A model generated the notes under the pieces. It had not been told where the DNA came from, made no database searches, and saw only the letters and a program-made list of their open reading frames with translations. Below are positions 1-8,620 of a stretch of 64,000 nucleotides of DNA, piece after piece. A program made the position numbers and the translations under genes. Each line of letters starts with the position of its first letter. The stretch's first letter is position 1. The DNA is taken from the NCBI RefSeq assembly GCF_030864005.1, contig NZ_CP132976.1:5022001-5086000 (forward strand), written 5' to 3'. Source of the stretch: Achromobacter seleniivolatilans (GTDB lineage: Bacteria; Pseudomonadota; Gammaproteobacteria; Burkholderiales; Burkholderiaceae_B).

Positions 1-166
1 ACCGTCGGAACATCACCTGCCCGTGCTGCGCTATGTGCACCCGGACACGTTTGCGATGTTTGAACGTGAAGCCTATGCGATGGGGTTCTCGCATGCAGCG
101 GTGGGCGCGATGGTGCGCTCGTCGTACCATGCGGACGAACAGGCGCATGCGGCTGGGGTGAATTGA
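1..166 (+). CDS. lipA: Lipoyl synthase, C-terminal end (5' truncated by window)
   Basis: This is the last 54 codons of a gene that begins before the window; the reading frame starts at base 2. The translation runs from [14 protein letters not shown] to a TGA at 164-166. It contains [28 protein letters not shown] and a short tail, which are the conserved C-terminal features of LipA. LipA is the radical-SAM enzyme that inserts two sulfurs into protein-bound octanoyl groups to make lipoate; the serine of VRSSYHAD ligates the auxiliary Fe-S cluster in the family. The radical-SAM CxxxCxxC part lies outside the window. It converges on the rhamnose operon, and a strong hairpin follows. Confidence 0.93.
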   Translation, partial: PSEHHLPVLRYVHPDTFAMFEREAYAMGFSHAAVGAMVRSSYHADEQAHAAGVN

Positions 167-183
167 GTTCAGGTTCGCGTCTG

Positions 184-217
184 CGCGGAAACCTGCTGGG
201 TTCAGCAGGTTTCCGCG
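184..217 (+). terminator. Hairpin terminator between lipA and rfbC
   Basis: Perfect 14-bp inverted repeat CGCGGAAACCTGCT (184-197) and AGCAGGTTTCCGCG (204-217) with a 6-nt loop, followed on the plus strand by TTGTT. It starts 18 bp after the lipA stop. The stem overlaps the last codons and the stop of the convergent rfbC. Confidence 0.7.
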
Positions 218-744
218 TTGTTCAAAGATACGCCCTTCAAATCCTTTGCGGATAGCAACGGCGTGTCCTTCCAAGGCCAGGCTATTGCCAGTGTGGCGTC
301 ATCCCAGCGTATGCACCGCTCGTGTTGCGGCGCGTAGTATTCGGTGGTCTTGTATAAGACCTCGGCCCACTCTGACACCGCCAGGAAGCCGTGCGCAAAT
401 CCTTCGGGTATCCACAGCTGGCGCTTGTTGTCCGCGCTGAGCACCGCACCGGTCCATTGCCCGAATGTAGGTGAGGCGCGGCGCAAGTCGACGGCGACAT
501 CAAAAATCTCTCCAGCGCATACACGCACCAGTTTCCCTTGTGGTTGCTGCACTTGATAGTGCAAGCCGCGTAACACGCCCTTGGCGGAACGCGAGTGATT
601 GTCCTGTACGAAGCGGCGCTGCAAGCCGGTACATGCTTCGAACGCAGCCTGATTGAAACTCTCGAAAAAGAAGCCACGGTCATCTGTCATGACTCGGGGT
701 TCCAAAATCAGCACATCGGGAATGGTTTGTTGGATGACTTTCAT
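202..744 (-). CDS. rfbC: dTDP-4-dehydrorhamnose 3,5-epimerase
   Basis: The 180-aa product has the usual RfbC/RmlC length and the cupin-fold signatures: VLILEPRVMTDDRGFFFES at the N-terminus, QDNHSRSAKGVLRGLHYQ (the catalytic His lies in LRGLHYQ), GKLVRVCAGEIFDVAVDLR, and WIPEGFAHGFLAVS. It epimerises C3 and C5 of dTDP-4-keto-6-deoxyglucose, the third step of dTDP-L-rhamnose synthesis. It is the last gene of a four-gene operon transcribed leftwards as rfbB-rfbD-rfbA-rfbC. Its ATG overlaps the rfbA stop by one base (TGATG), so translation is probably coupled. Confidence 0.95.
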   Translation of the reverse strand: MKVIQQTIPDVLILEPRVMTDDRGFFFESFNQAAFEACTGLQRRFVQDNHSRSAKGVLRGLHYQVQQPQGKLVRVCAGEIFDVAVDLRRASPTFGQWTGAVLSADNKRQLWIPEGFAHGFLAVSEWAEVLYKTTEYYAPQHERCIRWDDATLAIAWPWKDTPLLSAKDLKGVSLNNAETC

Positions 745-1625
745 CAGAACACCTTGTCCACCAAAATGCGAATCAGGTATTTGCCGTAACCACTCTTAGC
801 GAGTGGGGCGGCCAGCTTTTCCAGCGCTTCAGCCGTAATCCATTTTTGCCGGAAAGCGATTTCTTCCGGGCAGGCGACTTTAAGGCCCTGGCGATGTTCC
901 AGGGTCGCGATGAATTGGCTGGCTTCCAGCAACGATTCGTGCGTGCCGGTGTCCAGCCATGCAAAGCCGCGCCCCATGATCTCCACGGCAAGGCGGCCTT
1001 GTTCCAGATAACGCTGGTTCAGATCAGTGATTTCGAGTTCGCCGCGCGCGGACGGCCGGATACTGCTGGCGAAATCGACGGCATCGTTGTCATAGAAATA
1101 CAGCCCGGTCACCGCATAGTTTGATCGAGGTTTGACCGGCTTTTCTTCGATGGACAGCACGTTGCCGTCCCGATCAAATTCCGCGACGCCGTAGCGTTCC
1201 GGATCTTGCACATGGTAGGTGAAGACGGTGGCGCCGTCCGTGCGCGCATTGGCATTTTGCAGCAGCTTGGGCAGTTCGTGCCCATAGAAGACGTTGTCTC
1301 CCAGCACCAGTGCAGACGGGCCTTGGCCGATAAATGGCGCGCCGATGATGAGCGCCTGGGCCAGACCGTCGGGCGACGGCTGAACCGCATAGCTGAGGTT
1401 CAGCCCCCACTTCGACCCGTCTCCGAGCAGCTGTTGAAACCGAGGGGCGTCCTGCGGCGTCGCAATGATCAGAATGTCCTGGATGCCCGCCAGCATCAGT
1501 GTGGTCAGCGGGTAATAGATCATGGGTTTATCAAAGACCGGCAGCAATTGCTTGCTCATTGCCAGCGTCGCCGGGTACAGCCGCTCGCCAGAGCCGCCGG
1601 CCAGCACGATGCCTTTGCGCCTCAT
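744..1625 (-). CDS. rfbA: Glucose-1-phosphate thymidylyltransferase
   Basis: A 293-aa protein beginning [20 protein letters not shown], the nucleotide-binding G-x-G-x-R-L signature of sugar nucleotidyltransferases. It continues with [30 protein letters not shown] and [21 protein letters not shown], all typical of RmlA. It condenses dTTP with glucose-1-phosphate to give dTDP-glucose, the first step of dTDP-rhamnose synthesis. Its start overlaps the rfbD stop by four bases (ATGA), and its stop overlaps rfbC by one, so the operon is tightly coupled. Length and motifs are complete. Confidence 0.95.
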   Translation of the reverse strand: MRRKGIVLAGGSGERLYPATLAMSKQLLPVFDKPMIYYPLTTLMLAGIQDILIIATPQDAPRFQQLLGDGSKWGLNLSYAVQPSPDGLAQALIIGAPFIGQGPSALVLGDNVFYGHELPKLLQNANARTDGATVFTYHVQDPERYGVAEFDRDGNVLSIEEKPVKPRSNYAVTGLYFYDNDAVDFASSIRPSARGELEITDLNQRYLEQGRLAVEIMGRGFAWLDTGTHESLLEASQFIATLEHRQGLKVACPEEIAFRQKWITAEALEKLAAPLAKSGYGKYLIRILVDKVF

Positions 1626-2518
1626 GCGGCACCTCCGCGTTTGAAAAGTTGATCCAGTACGCGGTCTGCGTAGACGTTCCAGGAGTCAGGTTGAATGCCG
1701 AGCGCGTGCGAAAGCCGCGTCGCGTCCAGCCGTGAATTGTGCGGGCGGCGCGCTGCGGTTGGATAGTCTTTTGACGCGATGGCGCGAATCCGATCAGGCG
1801 ACAGCGCAAGGACGGCGCCGCGCGCCGCCGCTCCGGCAACCAGATACTGGGCGAACGCGTGCCAGGTGGTGTCGCTGGCAGCGGCCAGATGGTAGATGCC
1901 AGAGGCCAAGGCGTCTTTGCGGTGCTGTTGGATTGCCATCGTGGTGACGTCGGCGATCAGCGCGGCTGACGTCGGGGTGCCATGCTGATCCGCTACGACG
2001 TCGAGCTCTTGCCGGGTGCGCGCAAGTCGAAGAATCGTGGCCGGGAAGTTTTTGCCTTGCGACGAATATACCCAACTGCAACGCAGGATAAGGGCATCAC
2101 AAGCGCTCTGCAGAATCGCAGACTCGCCCGCCAGCTTGGTTGCCCCATAAACATTCAAAGGATTGGGGGCATCGGCTTCCGTATAAGGCAGCGATTTCTC
2201 GCCATCGAATACGTAGTCGCTGGAATAGTGCACCAGTAGCGCGCCAGCATTTTTTGCATAGCTGGCCAATGTGGATACCGCCAACACGTTGACCTGCGTG
2301 GCTGTGTCCTGATCGGTTTCCGCTTGGTCTACGGCCGTATAGGCTGCGGCATTCACGATCACGTCAGGACGGTGCACCGACAGCGCCAGCATCAAGGCGT
2401 TCTGGTCACGGAGATCCACATCGTCGCGTCCCAATGCTGCCAGCTCCCCAAGCGTGGGCAACAAACCCCGCAAGTGGCGGCCGATCTGCCCATCTTTGCC
2501 AAACAGGAGAATTTTCAC
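1622..2518 (-). CDS. rfbD: dTDP-4-dehydrorhamnose reductase
   Basis: An NAD(P)-dependent short-chain-type reductase (RmlD) that makes dTDP-L-rhamnose from the 4-keto precursor. I place the start at the GTG at 2518, giving a 298-aa protein that begins [16 protein letters not shown], the Rossmann glycine motif. The upstream in-frame ATG at 2587 would add 23 residues that only overlap the 3' end of rfbB. The GTG forms a GTGA overlap with the rfbB stop. The active-site YxxxK is visible as [10 protein letters not shown], and [10 protein letters not shown] is the usual family segment. It lies between rfbB and rfbA. Confidence 0.94.
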   Translation of the reverse strand: MKILLFGKDGQIGRHLRGLLPTLGELAALGRDDVDLRDQNALMLALSVHRPDVIVNAAAYTAVDQAETDQDTATQVNVLAVSTLASYAKNAGALLVHYSSDYVFDGEKSLPYTEADAPNPLNVYGATKLAGESAILQSACDALILRCSWVYSSQGKNFPATILRLARTRQELDVVADQHGTPTSAALIADVTTMAIQQHRKDALASGIYHLAAASDTTWHAFAQYLVAGAAARGAVLALSPDRIRAIASKDYPTAARRPHNSRLDATRLSHALGIQPDSWNVYADRVLDQLFKRGGAA

Positions 2519-3585
2519 GCGGTTTCTGCCTGTGCGCAGCCAGCTGGTGGCTGGCGATAGGCGCCGCTTGTTATGCGCGCCACCCACTGCGGATGATCCA
2601 GATACCAGCGGACCGTTTTCCGGATGCCGGAATCAAAAGTCTCCGCGGGTATCCATCCCAGTTCGCGTTGTAGCAGGGTGGCGTCTACGGCGTAGCGGCG
2701 GTCATGGCCCGGGCGGTCCGTGACATGGACGATTTGCGTCGCGTAGGAATGCCCGTCTGCCCGTGGGCTGAGTTCATCAAGCAGCGTGCACAGGCCGTGG
2801 ACGACTTCCAGGTTGGTCCTTTCATTCCAACCGCCTACGTTATAGGTGGCCCCTGGCACGCCGGCTTCAAGCATTCTGCGTATGGCATCGCAATGGTCGC
2901 CCACGTAAAGCCAATCGCGGCGCTGCAATCCATCGCCGTAGATAGGCAGCGGTTTGCCGGCGAATGCGTTGTGAATCACCAGCGGAATCAGTTTCTCGGG
3001 AAATTGCAGCGGACCGTAGTTGTTAGAACAATTCGACGTCAATACCGGCAGACCGTAGGTCTGATGGTATGCGCGGACCAGATGATCGCTGGCTGCCTTG
3101 CTTGCCGAATAGGGGCTGTTCGGCGCGTAACAGGTCTGCTCCGTAAATGGCGGATCGCCAGCGGCGAGCGAGCCGTAAACCTCGTCGGTTGAGACGTGCA
3201 AAAAGCGGAAATCAGTTTTGGCGCTGCCGTCTAGCGCCGTCCAGTAATGGCGAGCCGCTTCAAGTAAATGGAAGGTGCCAACAATATTGGCTTGGACAAA
3301 TGAGCCCGGGTCGGCAATGGAGCGGTCGACATGGGTCTCGGCGGCAAAGTTGATCAGGGCGCGCGGTTGGTGAGCCTGCAGCAGGCGCAACATCGCGTCT
3401 TGGTCAGCGATGTCGCCTTGGACAAAATCGTGTCGCGGATCGTCTTGCAAGGATGCAAGATTGTCCAGGTTGCCTGCATACGTAAGCTTATCCAGCGTGA
3501 CGACCGGCTCGTTGTGATGCGCAAGCCAGTCCAACACGAAGTTGGAACCGATGAAGCCGGCACCGCCGGTGACAAGAATACTCAT
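2515..3585 (-). CDS. rfbB: dTDP-glucose 4,6-dehydratase
   Basis: An extended SDR enzyme of 356 aa. I chose the ATG at 3585, which gives MSILVTGGAGFIGSNFVLDW with the GxxGxxG NAD motif at the very N-terminus; the longer reading begins with a TTG three codons earlier. FLHVSTDEVYGSL, YSASKAASDHLVRA (YxxxK) and SNCSNNYGPLQFPEKLIPL are diagnostic of RmlB. It converts dTDP-glucose to the 4-keto-6-deoxy sugar. As first gene of the operon its promoter must lie between it and the adenosyltransferase gene (3586-3635). The rhamnose is presumably used for surface polysaccharide, since no glycosyltransferase for it is adjacent. Confidence 0.95.
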   Translation of the reverse strand: MSILVTGGAGFIGSNFVLDWLAHHNEPVVTLDKLTYAGNLDNLASLQDDPRHDFVQGDIADQDAMLRLLQAHQPRALINFAAETHVDRSIADPGSFVQANIVGTFHLLEAARHYWTALDGSAKTDFRFLHVSTDEVYGSLAAGDPPFTEQTCYAPNSPYSASKAASDHLVRAYHQTYGLPVLTSNCSNNYGPLQFPEKLIPLVIHNAFAGKPLPIYGDGLQRRDWLYVGDHCDAIRRMLEAGVPGATYNVGGWNERTNLEVVHGLCTLLDELSPRADGHSYATQIVHVTDRPGHDRRYAVDATLLQRELGWIPAETFDSGIRKTVRWYLDHPQWVARITSGAYRQPPAGCAQAETA

Positions 3586-3635
3586 ATACCTCAAGCCTTT
3601 ACGACTGATGGCGGCTGATCAGTCCCGGCTGTGGA

Positions 3636-4190
3636 CTATCGGCGCGCCTGGGCGCCTGCCCAAAACGTATCTTTCTGCCCTGCATGCTGGTTTATACAAC
3701 GCGCCAGCACGAACATCAGGTCTGACAGCCGGTTCAAATATTGGCGGACCGGCGGGTTCACATTGTCCACTTTTGCCAACGCCACCACGGCGCGTTCTGC
3801 GCGCCGGCACACCGTACGCGCCACGTGGGCTTGTGCAGCGCCACGCGTACCGCCAGGCAGGATGAATTCGCGCAGGGGCGGCAGAGCGGCGTTGTAGTGG
3901 GCCAGGCGCGCATCCAGGTGCGCGATCTGCTCGTCTTTGACGGCCGTATGGCCTGGAATGCAAAGCTCGGCGCCCATGTCGAACAGGTCGTGTTGAATCG
4001 TCAGGAGATCTGTGGATATGTCGGCTGGCAGGGATTCTGTCAGCAGCAGGCCGATGACGCTGTTCAGCTCATCTACATCGCCCATTGCGGCGATTCTGGG
4101 GGCATCCTTCGGCGTGCGTGATCCGTCCCCCAGGCCAGTTGTGCCGTCGTCCCCCGTGCGGGTGGCAATGACAGATAAGCGGTTGGCCAT
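3636..4190 (-). CDS. ATP:cob(I)alamin adenosyltransferase, PduO type
   Basis: A 184-aa protein with the PduO/MMAB-type signatures: the N-terminal ATP-binding TRTGDDGTTGLGDGSR, GDVDELNSVIGLL, the helix CRRAERAVVALA and the C-terminal RQYLNRLSDLMFVLAR. The family transfers the adenosyl group of ATP to cob(I)alamin, making coenzyme B12. The product is a cytosolic homotrimer in known members. It lies upstream of rfbB on the same strand but is unrelated in function. No riboswitch-like B12 box is apparent near its start. Symbols used for the family vary (pduO, cobO, yvqK), so none is assigned. Confidence 0.9.
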   Translation of the reverse strand: MANRLSVIATRTGDDGTTGLGDGSRTPKDAPRIAAMGDVDELNSVIGLLLTESLPADISTDLLTIQHDLFDMGAELCIPGHTAVKDEQIAHLDARLAHYNAALPPLREFILPGGTRGAAQAHVARTVCRRAERAVVALAKVDNVNPPVRQYLNRLSDLMFVLARCINQHAGQKDTFWAGAQARR

Positions 4191-4282
4191 GGAAATTCCT
4201 GATTGGGGTGTGGAAGAAGGCAGGTTTGCGTCAGGCGGTAAGCATTTACGGCCAAGCGGGGCAGGTTCGCAAACATCGGTCA

Positions 4283-4314
4283 GAACTGTTTCGTTCTACT
4301 GCCGGAACTGTTTC
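4283..4314. repeat. Two direct copies of GAACTGTTTC, 22 bp apart
   Basis: GAACTGTTTC occurs exactly at 4283-4292 and again at 4305-4314, two helical turns apart, in the 208-bp gap between the divergent adenosyltransferase and CusF-like genes. This geometry suits an operator for either gene. The rest of the gap (4191-4398) shows no other clear structure. Confidence 0.35.
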
Positions 4315-4398
4315 ATAACGGCGGTATCCTAGCATTGTGGAAAGCAGGTACGGTGCAGGTTCCGGCCGCCGGCTTTCGCTGTCAATGGAGGATGCCGT

Positions 4399-4704
4399 AT
4401 GGCTTTTGACCGCAAATATGCAATGCCCATGGCTGTCGCTGCCGCGATAGCGGTTGTTACGGTGGCTGCGCCGCTGGCGTTCGCCCAACAAGCCGATGCG
4501 AGCGGAGAAGTCCGCCGGGTAGACCCCGCTGCAGGCAAGGTGACGATCAAGCATGACGAAATCAAGGCGTTGGACCTGCCTGCGATGACGTTGGTCTATG
4601 ACGCCGATCCTGCCTTGCTGGTCAAGATCAAGGCGGGCGACAAGGTCCGCTTCACGGCTACCCGCAAGGATGGGAAATACGTCGTGACGGCGATCGCGAA
4701 CTGA
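4399..4704 (+). CDS. Small CusF-like periplasmic copper-binding domain protein
   Basis: A 101-aa protein with a signal peptide (about residues 1-29, hydrophobic AVAAAIAVVTVAAPLAFAQ). The mature part, GEVRRVDPAAGKVTIKHDEI then LPAMTLVYDADPALLVKI and GDKVRFTATRKDGKYVV, follows the CusF/CopK-like five-stranded barrel pattern. CusF binds Cu(I)/Ag(I) through His, Trp and two Met; here the His is present (TIKHDE) and one Met is present (PAMT), but the Trp position is Leu (LDLP) and the second Met is Leu (MTL). No CusABC genes lie nearby. It may bind copper differently or be a structural relative. It ends before a bidirectional terminator. Confidence 0.7.
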   Translation: MAFDRKYAMPMAVAAAIAVVTVAAPLAFAQQADASGEVRRVDPAAGKVTIKHDEIKALDLPAMTLVYDADPALLVKIKAGDKVRFTATRKDGKYVVTAIAN

Positions 4705-4723
4705 TCAATACCGCCGCCAGGAA

Positions 4724-4760
4724 AAAACGCCGTTTATCGCATTGCGATAAACGGCGTTTT
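4724..4760. terminator. Bidirectional terminator between CusF-like gene and hslU
   Basis: An 18-bp perfect inverted repeat: AAAACGCCGTTTATCGCA (4724-4741) and its complement (4743-4760) around one central base. A-tract on the left and T-tract on the right make it work in both directions. It lies 20 bp after the CusF-like stop and 20 bp from the hslU stop. Confidence 0.85.
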
Positions 4761-4779
4761 GCCAGATGGAGGGCGCGGG

Positions 4780-6114
4780 TTACAGCACGTAGCGCGCCAG
4801 GTCCTGGCTGCTGGCGGCTTCTGCCAGTTGCGCGTTCACGTAGGCCGCGTCGATCTTCACGCTCTTGTCGCTGCTGGCGGTAGCGTCAAACGACAGTTCG
4901 TCCAGCAACTTTTCCATCACGGTGTACAGGCGGCGGGCGCCGATGTTCTCAGTGGTTTCGTTCACGTCGAAAGCCAGCTCGGCCAGGCGGCGCACGCCTT
5001 CTTCGGTGAATTCCAGCTGCACGTCTTCGGTGGCCATCAGCGCCGTGTACTGCTTGGTCAGGGACGCGTCCGTGTCGGACAGAATGCGGACGAAGTCTTC
5101 GGCGGTCAGCGATTCCAGTTCAACGCGGATCGGGAAGCGGCCTTGCAGTTCCGGAATCAAATCCGACGGGCGGGCAAGGTGGAAAGCGCCAGAGGCGATA
5201 AACAGGATGTGATCGGTACGAACCATGCCGTAACGCGTGTTGACGGTGGTGCCTTCAACCAGCGGCAGCAGATCGCGCTGCACGCCCTGGCGCGACACGT
5301 CGGCGCCGCCGGACTCCTGGCGGGCCGCAATCTTGTCGATTTCGTCCAGGAAGACAATGCCGTTCTGTTCGACATTGTTAATGGCCACGGTGCGCAGATC
5401 TTCTTCGTTGACGCGCTTGGCGGCTTCTTCGTCGACGATCAGCTTGAAGGCTTCACGCACCTTCATTTTCTTGGGTTTTTTCTTGTCACGCGCCATGCCG
5501 GCGAACATGCCGCGCAGCTGCTCGGCCATCTCTTCCATGCCGGGGGGCGCCATGACGTCCATTTGCGGCGCGGCTTGGGCGACTTCGATCTCGATTTCCA
5601 GATCGTCGATCTTGCCTTCGCGCAGGCGCTTCCTGAAGGTCTGGCGGGCGCTGTTGTCTTCGCCGCGTTCCGGCTCGCCGGAGGCGCCGCGCGCGGGCGG
5701 CACCAGGGCGTCCAGGATGCGGTCTTCGGCGGCGTCTTCGGCCTGGGTGCGCACGCGGCGCATTTCCAATTCACGCGTTTGCTTGATCGAGTATTCGGTC
5801 AAGTCGCGGATGATGGTGTCGACGTCGCGGCCGACGTAGCCCACTTCGGTGAACTTGGTGGCTTCGATCTTGATGAAGGGCGCGTTGGCCAGCTTGGCCA
5901 GTCGGCGAGCGATTTCGGTCTTGCCCACGCCGGTGGGGCCGATCATCAGGATGTTCTTGGGGTGGATCTCTTGGCGCAGAGGCTCGGCGACCTGCTGGCG
6001 GCGCCAGCGGTTGCGTAGCGCCACGGCAACCGCGCGCTTGGCGCGGTTCTGGCCGACGATGTACTTGTCGAGTTCGGAGACGATCTCTCCGGGCGTCATG
6101 TTGGATGCGGACAT
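4780..6114 (-). CDS. hslU: ATP-dependent protease ATPase subunit HslU
   Basis: A 444-aa Clp/Hsp100-type AAA+ unfoldase. [24 protein letters not shown] is the HslU N-terminus, [15 protein letters not shown] the Walker A (about residue 57), GYVGRDV the central pore loop, [11 protein letters not shown] the Walker B, and [10 protein letters not shown] / [19 protein letters not shown] the C-terminal conserved parts. The I-domain contains the segment with [17 protein letters not shown]. It unfolds substrates and threads them into HslV. It is second in a leftward hslV-hslU unit with an 84-bp gap, and ends before a bidirectional terminator. Confidence 0.97.
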   Translation of the reverse strand: MSASNMTPGEIVSELDKYIVGQNRAKRAVAVALRNRWRRQQVAEPLRQEIHPKNILMIGPTGVGKTEIARRLAKLANAPFIKIEATKFTEVGYVGRDVDTIIRDLTEYSIKQTRELEMRRVRTQAEDAAEDRILDALVPPARGASGEPERGEDNSARQTFRKRLREGKIDDLEIEIEVAQAAPQMDVMAPPGMEEMAEQLRGMFAGMARDKKKPKKMKVREAFKLIVDEEAAKRVNEEDLRTVAINNVEQNGIVFLDEIDKIAARQESGGADVSRQGVQRDLLPLVEGTTVNTRYGMVRTDHILFIASGAFHLARPSDLIPELQGRFPIRVELESLTAEDFVRILSDTDASLTKQYTALMATEDVQLEFTEEGVRRLAELAFDVNETTENIGARRLYTVMEKLLDELSFDATASSDKSVKIDAAYVNAQLAEAASSQDLARYVL

Positions 6115-6198
6115 GAGGGCGAATCCTTGAAGCTGGTGGCGGGCTGGGGAGACGGCCGCGGCGCAAGGGGGGAAGCCCCGCGCACCGCGTGACGGGCG

Positions 6199-6738
6199 TC
6201 AGTCACCCAGCGTTTCGATGACGTGGTTCTGATTGGTGTAGATGCAGAGGTCGCCGGCGATTTCCAGCGATTGCTTGACGACGACTTCAGGTGGCAGCTC
6301 GGTGTTGCGCAGCAGCGCCAGTGCGGCCGATTGGGCGTAGGCGCCGCCGGAGCCGATGGCAGCCAGGCCATGCTCGGGTTCCAGCACGTCGCCGTTGCCG
6401 GTCAGCACCAGCGTGTGTTCGGCGTCGGCCACGATCAGCATGGCTTCCAGCCGGCGCAGGACGCGGTCGGTGCGCCAGTCGCGGGTCAGTTCGACCGCCG
6501 CACGCATCAAATTGCCCTGATGCTTTTCCAGCTTCGCTTCGAAGCGTTCCTGCAGCGTGAAGGCATCAGCAGTGGCGCCGGCGAAACCGGCCAGTATCTT
6601 GTCGTGGTACAGACGGCGGATCTTGCGGGCCGTGCCCTTGACGACGATGTTGCCCAGGGTGACCTGGCCGTCGCCGCCGAGCGCGACGCGATTGCCGCGG
6701 CGTACACACAAGATGGTGGTGGCGTGAAATTGTTCCAT
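6199..6738 (-). CDS. hslV: ATP-dependent protease peptidase subunit HslV
   Basis: A 179-aa Ntn-hydrolase of the proteasome beta type. The conserved N-terminal Thr-Thr occurs as [14 protein letters not shown], so the catalytic Thr is residue 7 and requires removal of a six-residue leader, whereas E. coli HslV only needs Met removal. [50 protein letters not shown] and [11 protein letters not shown] are standard HslV blocks. It forms the double-ring peptidase core of HslVU. It is the first gene of the hslVU unit; a promoter should lie in 6739-6840, before the dksA terminator. Confidence 0.97.
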   Translation of the reverse strand: MEQFHATTILCVRRGNRVALGGDGQVTLGNIVVKGTARKIRRLYHDKILAGFAGATADAFTLQERFEAKLEKHQGNLMRAAVELTRDWRTDRVLRRLEAMLIVADAEHTLVLTGNGDVLEPEHGLAAIGSGGAYAQSAALALLRNTELPPEVVVKQSLEIAGDLCIYTNQNHVIETLGD

Positions 6739-6843
6739 GCGTTCCTTCCTTTGAAAGAACTAGCTGGGGGCGGTTATGCGGAAATCAAGGGAAAAGGGAC
6801 CTTGCCCCCACGCCGCGCGCGCTTCGAGTGCTTGCTGCCAAAT

Positions 6844-6874
6844 AAAAAAGGCTATGCCGGAAACCAGCATAGCC
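6844..6874 (-). terminator. Rho-independent terminator of dksA
   Basis: GGCTATGC (6850-6857) pairs with GCATAGCC (6867-6874) around a 9-nt loop. Read on the minus strand the stem is followed by six T (6849-6844). It begins 31 bp beyond the dksA stop. Confidence 0.85.
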
Positions 6875-6904
6875 CTTCAGGCATGGCCAAAATAACGGGA
6901 CGGA

Positions 6905-7369
6905 TTAGTCGCCGTACAGCTTTTGGCGCATTTCGCGGCGTTCCTGCGCTTCCAGCGACAGGGTGGCCGTGGGGCGCGCCAACAGGCGGGGTACGCCGAT
7001 GGGTTCGCCCGTTTCTTCACACCAGCCGTATTCGCCGCTGTCGATGCGGGCGATGGACTGTTGCACCTTCTTCAGCAGCTTGCGCTCGCGGTCGCGGGTG
7101 CGCAGCTCCAGGGCGTGTTCTTCCTCGATGGTTGCGCGGTCGGCGGGATCGGGCACGAACTGCGTTTCGCGCAGGTGCTCAGTGGTCTCGCCGGCGTTGG
7201 CCAGGATGTCCTGTTCGAGTTGTTTGAGCCGTTCTTTGAAGAAAGCCAGTTGGCGTTCATTCATATAGTCGGACTCGGGCATGGCCAGCAATTCCTTCTC
7301 GCTGGGCAGATCAATCGCCGTATCGCTCGTCGACTTGCTTGATTTTTTGGTTGCTGCCTTGGTAGCCAT
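6905..7369 (-). CDS. dksA: RNA polymerase-binding transcription factor DksA (zinc-ligand-poor form)
   Basis: A 154-aa DksA. The coiled-coil core with DPADRATIEEEHALELRTRDRE carries the conserved acidic tip, and RLLARPTATLSL is the family's C-terminal block. DksA binds RNA polymerase in the secondary channel and works with (p)ppGpp at rRNA and stress promoters. In the globular region only one cysteine is present (YGWCEETG); the other positions of the classical four-Cys zinc site read Thr, Ser and Ala (CEET, TLSLEA). This C/T/S/A pattern is known to me from alpha- and beta-proteobacterial DksA and should make folding less zinc-dependent. Neighbours are zinc-homeostasis genes. Confidence 0.94.
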   Translation of the reverse strand: MATKAATKKSSKSTSDTAIDLPSEKELLAMPESDYMNERQLAFFKERLKQLEQDILANAGETTEHLRETQFVPDPADRATIEEEHALELRTRDRERKLLKKVQQSIARIDSGEYGWCEETGEPIGVPRLLARPTATLSLEAQERREMRQKLYGD

Positions 7370-7495
7370 GAAAACACTCCACTATGAATCGATCCTGGCG
7401 CGGGCGTCCTTTCCCGGTCCGTGTTGCTGGTTGACTACGCTATCCGTACCTCACAGTACTGCCTTCGTCGCATTGCGTCACGTCGGGAAGGGGGA

Positions 7496-8620
7496 TTACC
7501 CCGCCAGGCACTGCTCCAAGCCCCGGGTGAAAATCTCCTGGGGCAGCTTACGTCCGATGAATACCATCTTGGTGGACGGTTTTTCGGCCGCGGTCCACGG
7601 CTTGCCGGGTTCGGCGCCCATCATCATGTGTACACCCTGGAACAACATGCGGCGGTTGATGCCCTTCATGTACAGGATGCCCTTGTAGCGCATCAGGTCG
7701 GGACCATAGACCTGCACAACGCCGCCAAGGAATTCCTCAAGACGTGCGGGATCGAACGGCTTGTTGGAACGGAACACAAACGCGCCGATTTCGTCGTCGT
7801 GCTGGTGATGGTGATGATGGTGGGCATGATTGCATTGCGCCCCGCAATCGCCTTCATGGTCGTGATCATGGTCATGGTCATGGTCATGGCCGTGATCGTG
7901 TCCGTGGTCATGACCATGGTCATGGGCGGCGTCGGGGTGTTCATCGGCCAGGAACTGCGGGTCGATGTCCAGAATGGAATTCAGATTGAAGCCGCTGATG
8001 TCGATGATGGACTTCAGGTCGACTTCGCCGAAGTTGACCGGCGTGATCGGCGCGCGCGGGTTCATGTGAACCAGGCGGTGGCGCAGCGCTTCGTAGTCGA
8101 CTTCGTTGACCAGGTCTCGCTTCGAGATCAGGATGCGATCGGCAAAACCGACCTGCTTCTGGGCTTCGGGCTGCGCGTCGAGGGTGGCCATGCCGTGCTT
8201 GGCATCAACCACGGTAACCACCGCATCCAGGCGGTAGTACTCGGCGATGTCGTCATCCATGAAGAACGTCTGGCAGACGGGGCCGGGGTTGGCCATGCCA
8301 GTCGTTTCCAGAATGACGCGTTCAAATTTCAGTTCGCCGGCTTCGCGTTTGACGCGCAGCTCGGACAGGGTGCGCATCAAATCGCCACGCACCGTGCAGC
8401 AGACGCAGCCGTTGGACAGTTCGATGATTTCTTCATCGCTGTCTTGCACAAGCAGGTCGTTGTCGATGCTTTCCGGTCCGAATTCGTTTTCGATGACCGC
8501 AACGCGGCGGCCGTGAAATTCGGTCAGGATACGTTTGAGCAGGGTGGTCTTTCCCGCACCGAGAAAACCGGTGAGGATGGTGACGGGAACCATTTTGTCC
8601 AAACTGCGCGGGGTGTTCAT
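7496..8620 (-). CDS. CobW/ZNG1-type GTPase metallochaperone with long His-rich loop
   Basis: A 374-aa G3E-family GTPase. The Walker A is GFLGAGKTT (about residue 18), the metal-binding CxCC is NGCVCCTVRGDL (about 69-80), and the guanine-specificity region ISKRDLVNE follows. A His/Asp-rich stretch of alternating HDHDHG units lies near residues 205-250 and includes CGAQC and a run of six His. COG0523 proteins of this build deliver zinc to client enzymes or help during zinc limitation. The gene lies beside zur and znuCBA but is separated from zur by 369 bp, so it probably has its own promoter. Confidence 0.9.
   Translation of the reverse strand: MNTPRSLDKMVPVTILTGFLGAGKTTLLKRILTEFHGRRVAVIENEFGPESIDNDLLVQDSDEEIIELSNGCVCCTVRGDLMRTLSELRVKREAGELKFERVILETTGMANPGPVCQTFFMDDDIAEYYRLDAVVTVVDAKHGMATLDAQPEAQKQVGFADRILISKRDLVNEVDYEALRHRLVHMNPRAPITPVNFGEVDLKSIIDISGFNLNSILDIDPQFLADEHPDAAHDHGHDHGHDHGHDHDHDHDHDHEGDCGAQCNHAHHHHHHQHDDEIGAFVFRSNKPFDPARLEEFLGGVVQVYGPDLMRYKGILYMKGINRRMLFQGVHMMMGAEPGKPWTAAEKPSTKMVFIGRKLPQEIFTRGLEQCLAG

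Noticed and set aside
4759..6018. 419-codon plus-strand frame antisense to hslU
   Set aside because: It mirrors hslU, has His/Gln/Val-rich low-information sequence, and no family motif or ribosome binding site; the same applies to other long antisense frames in GC-rich genes.
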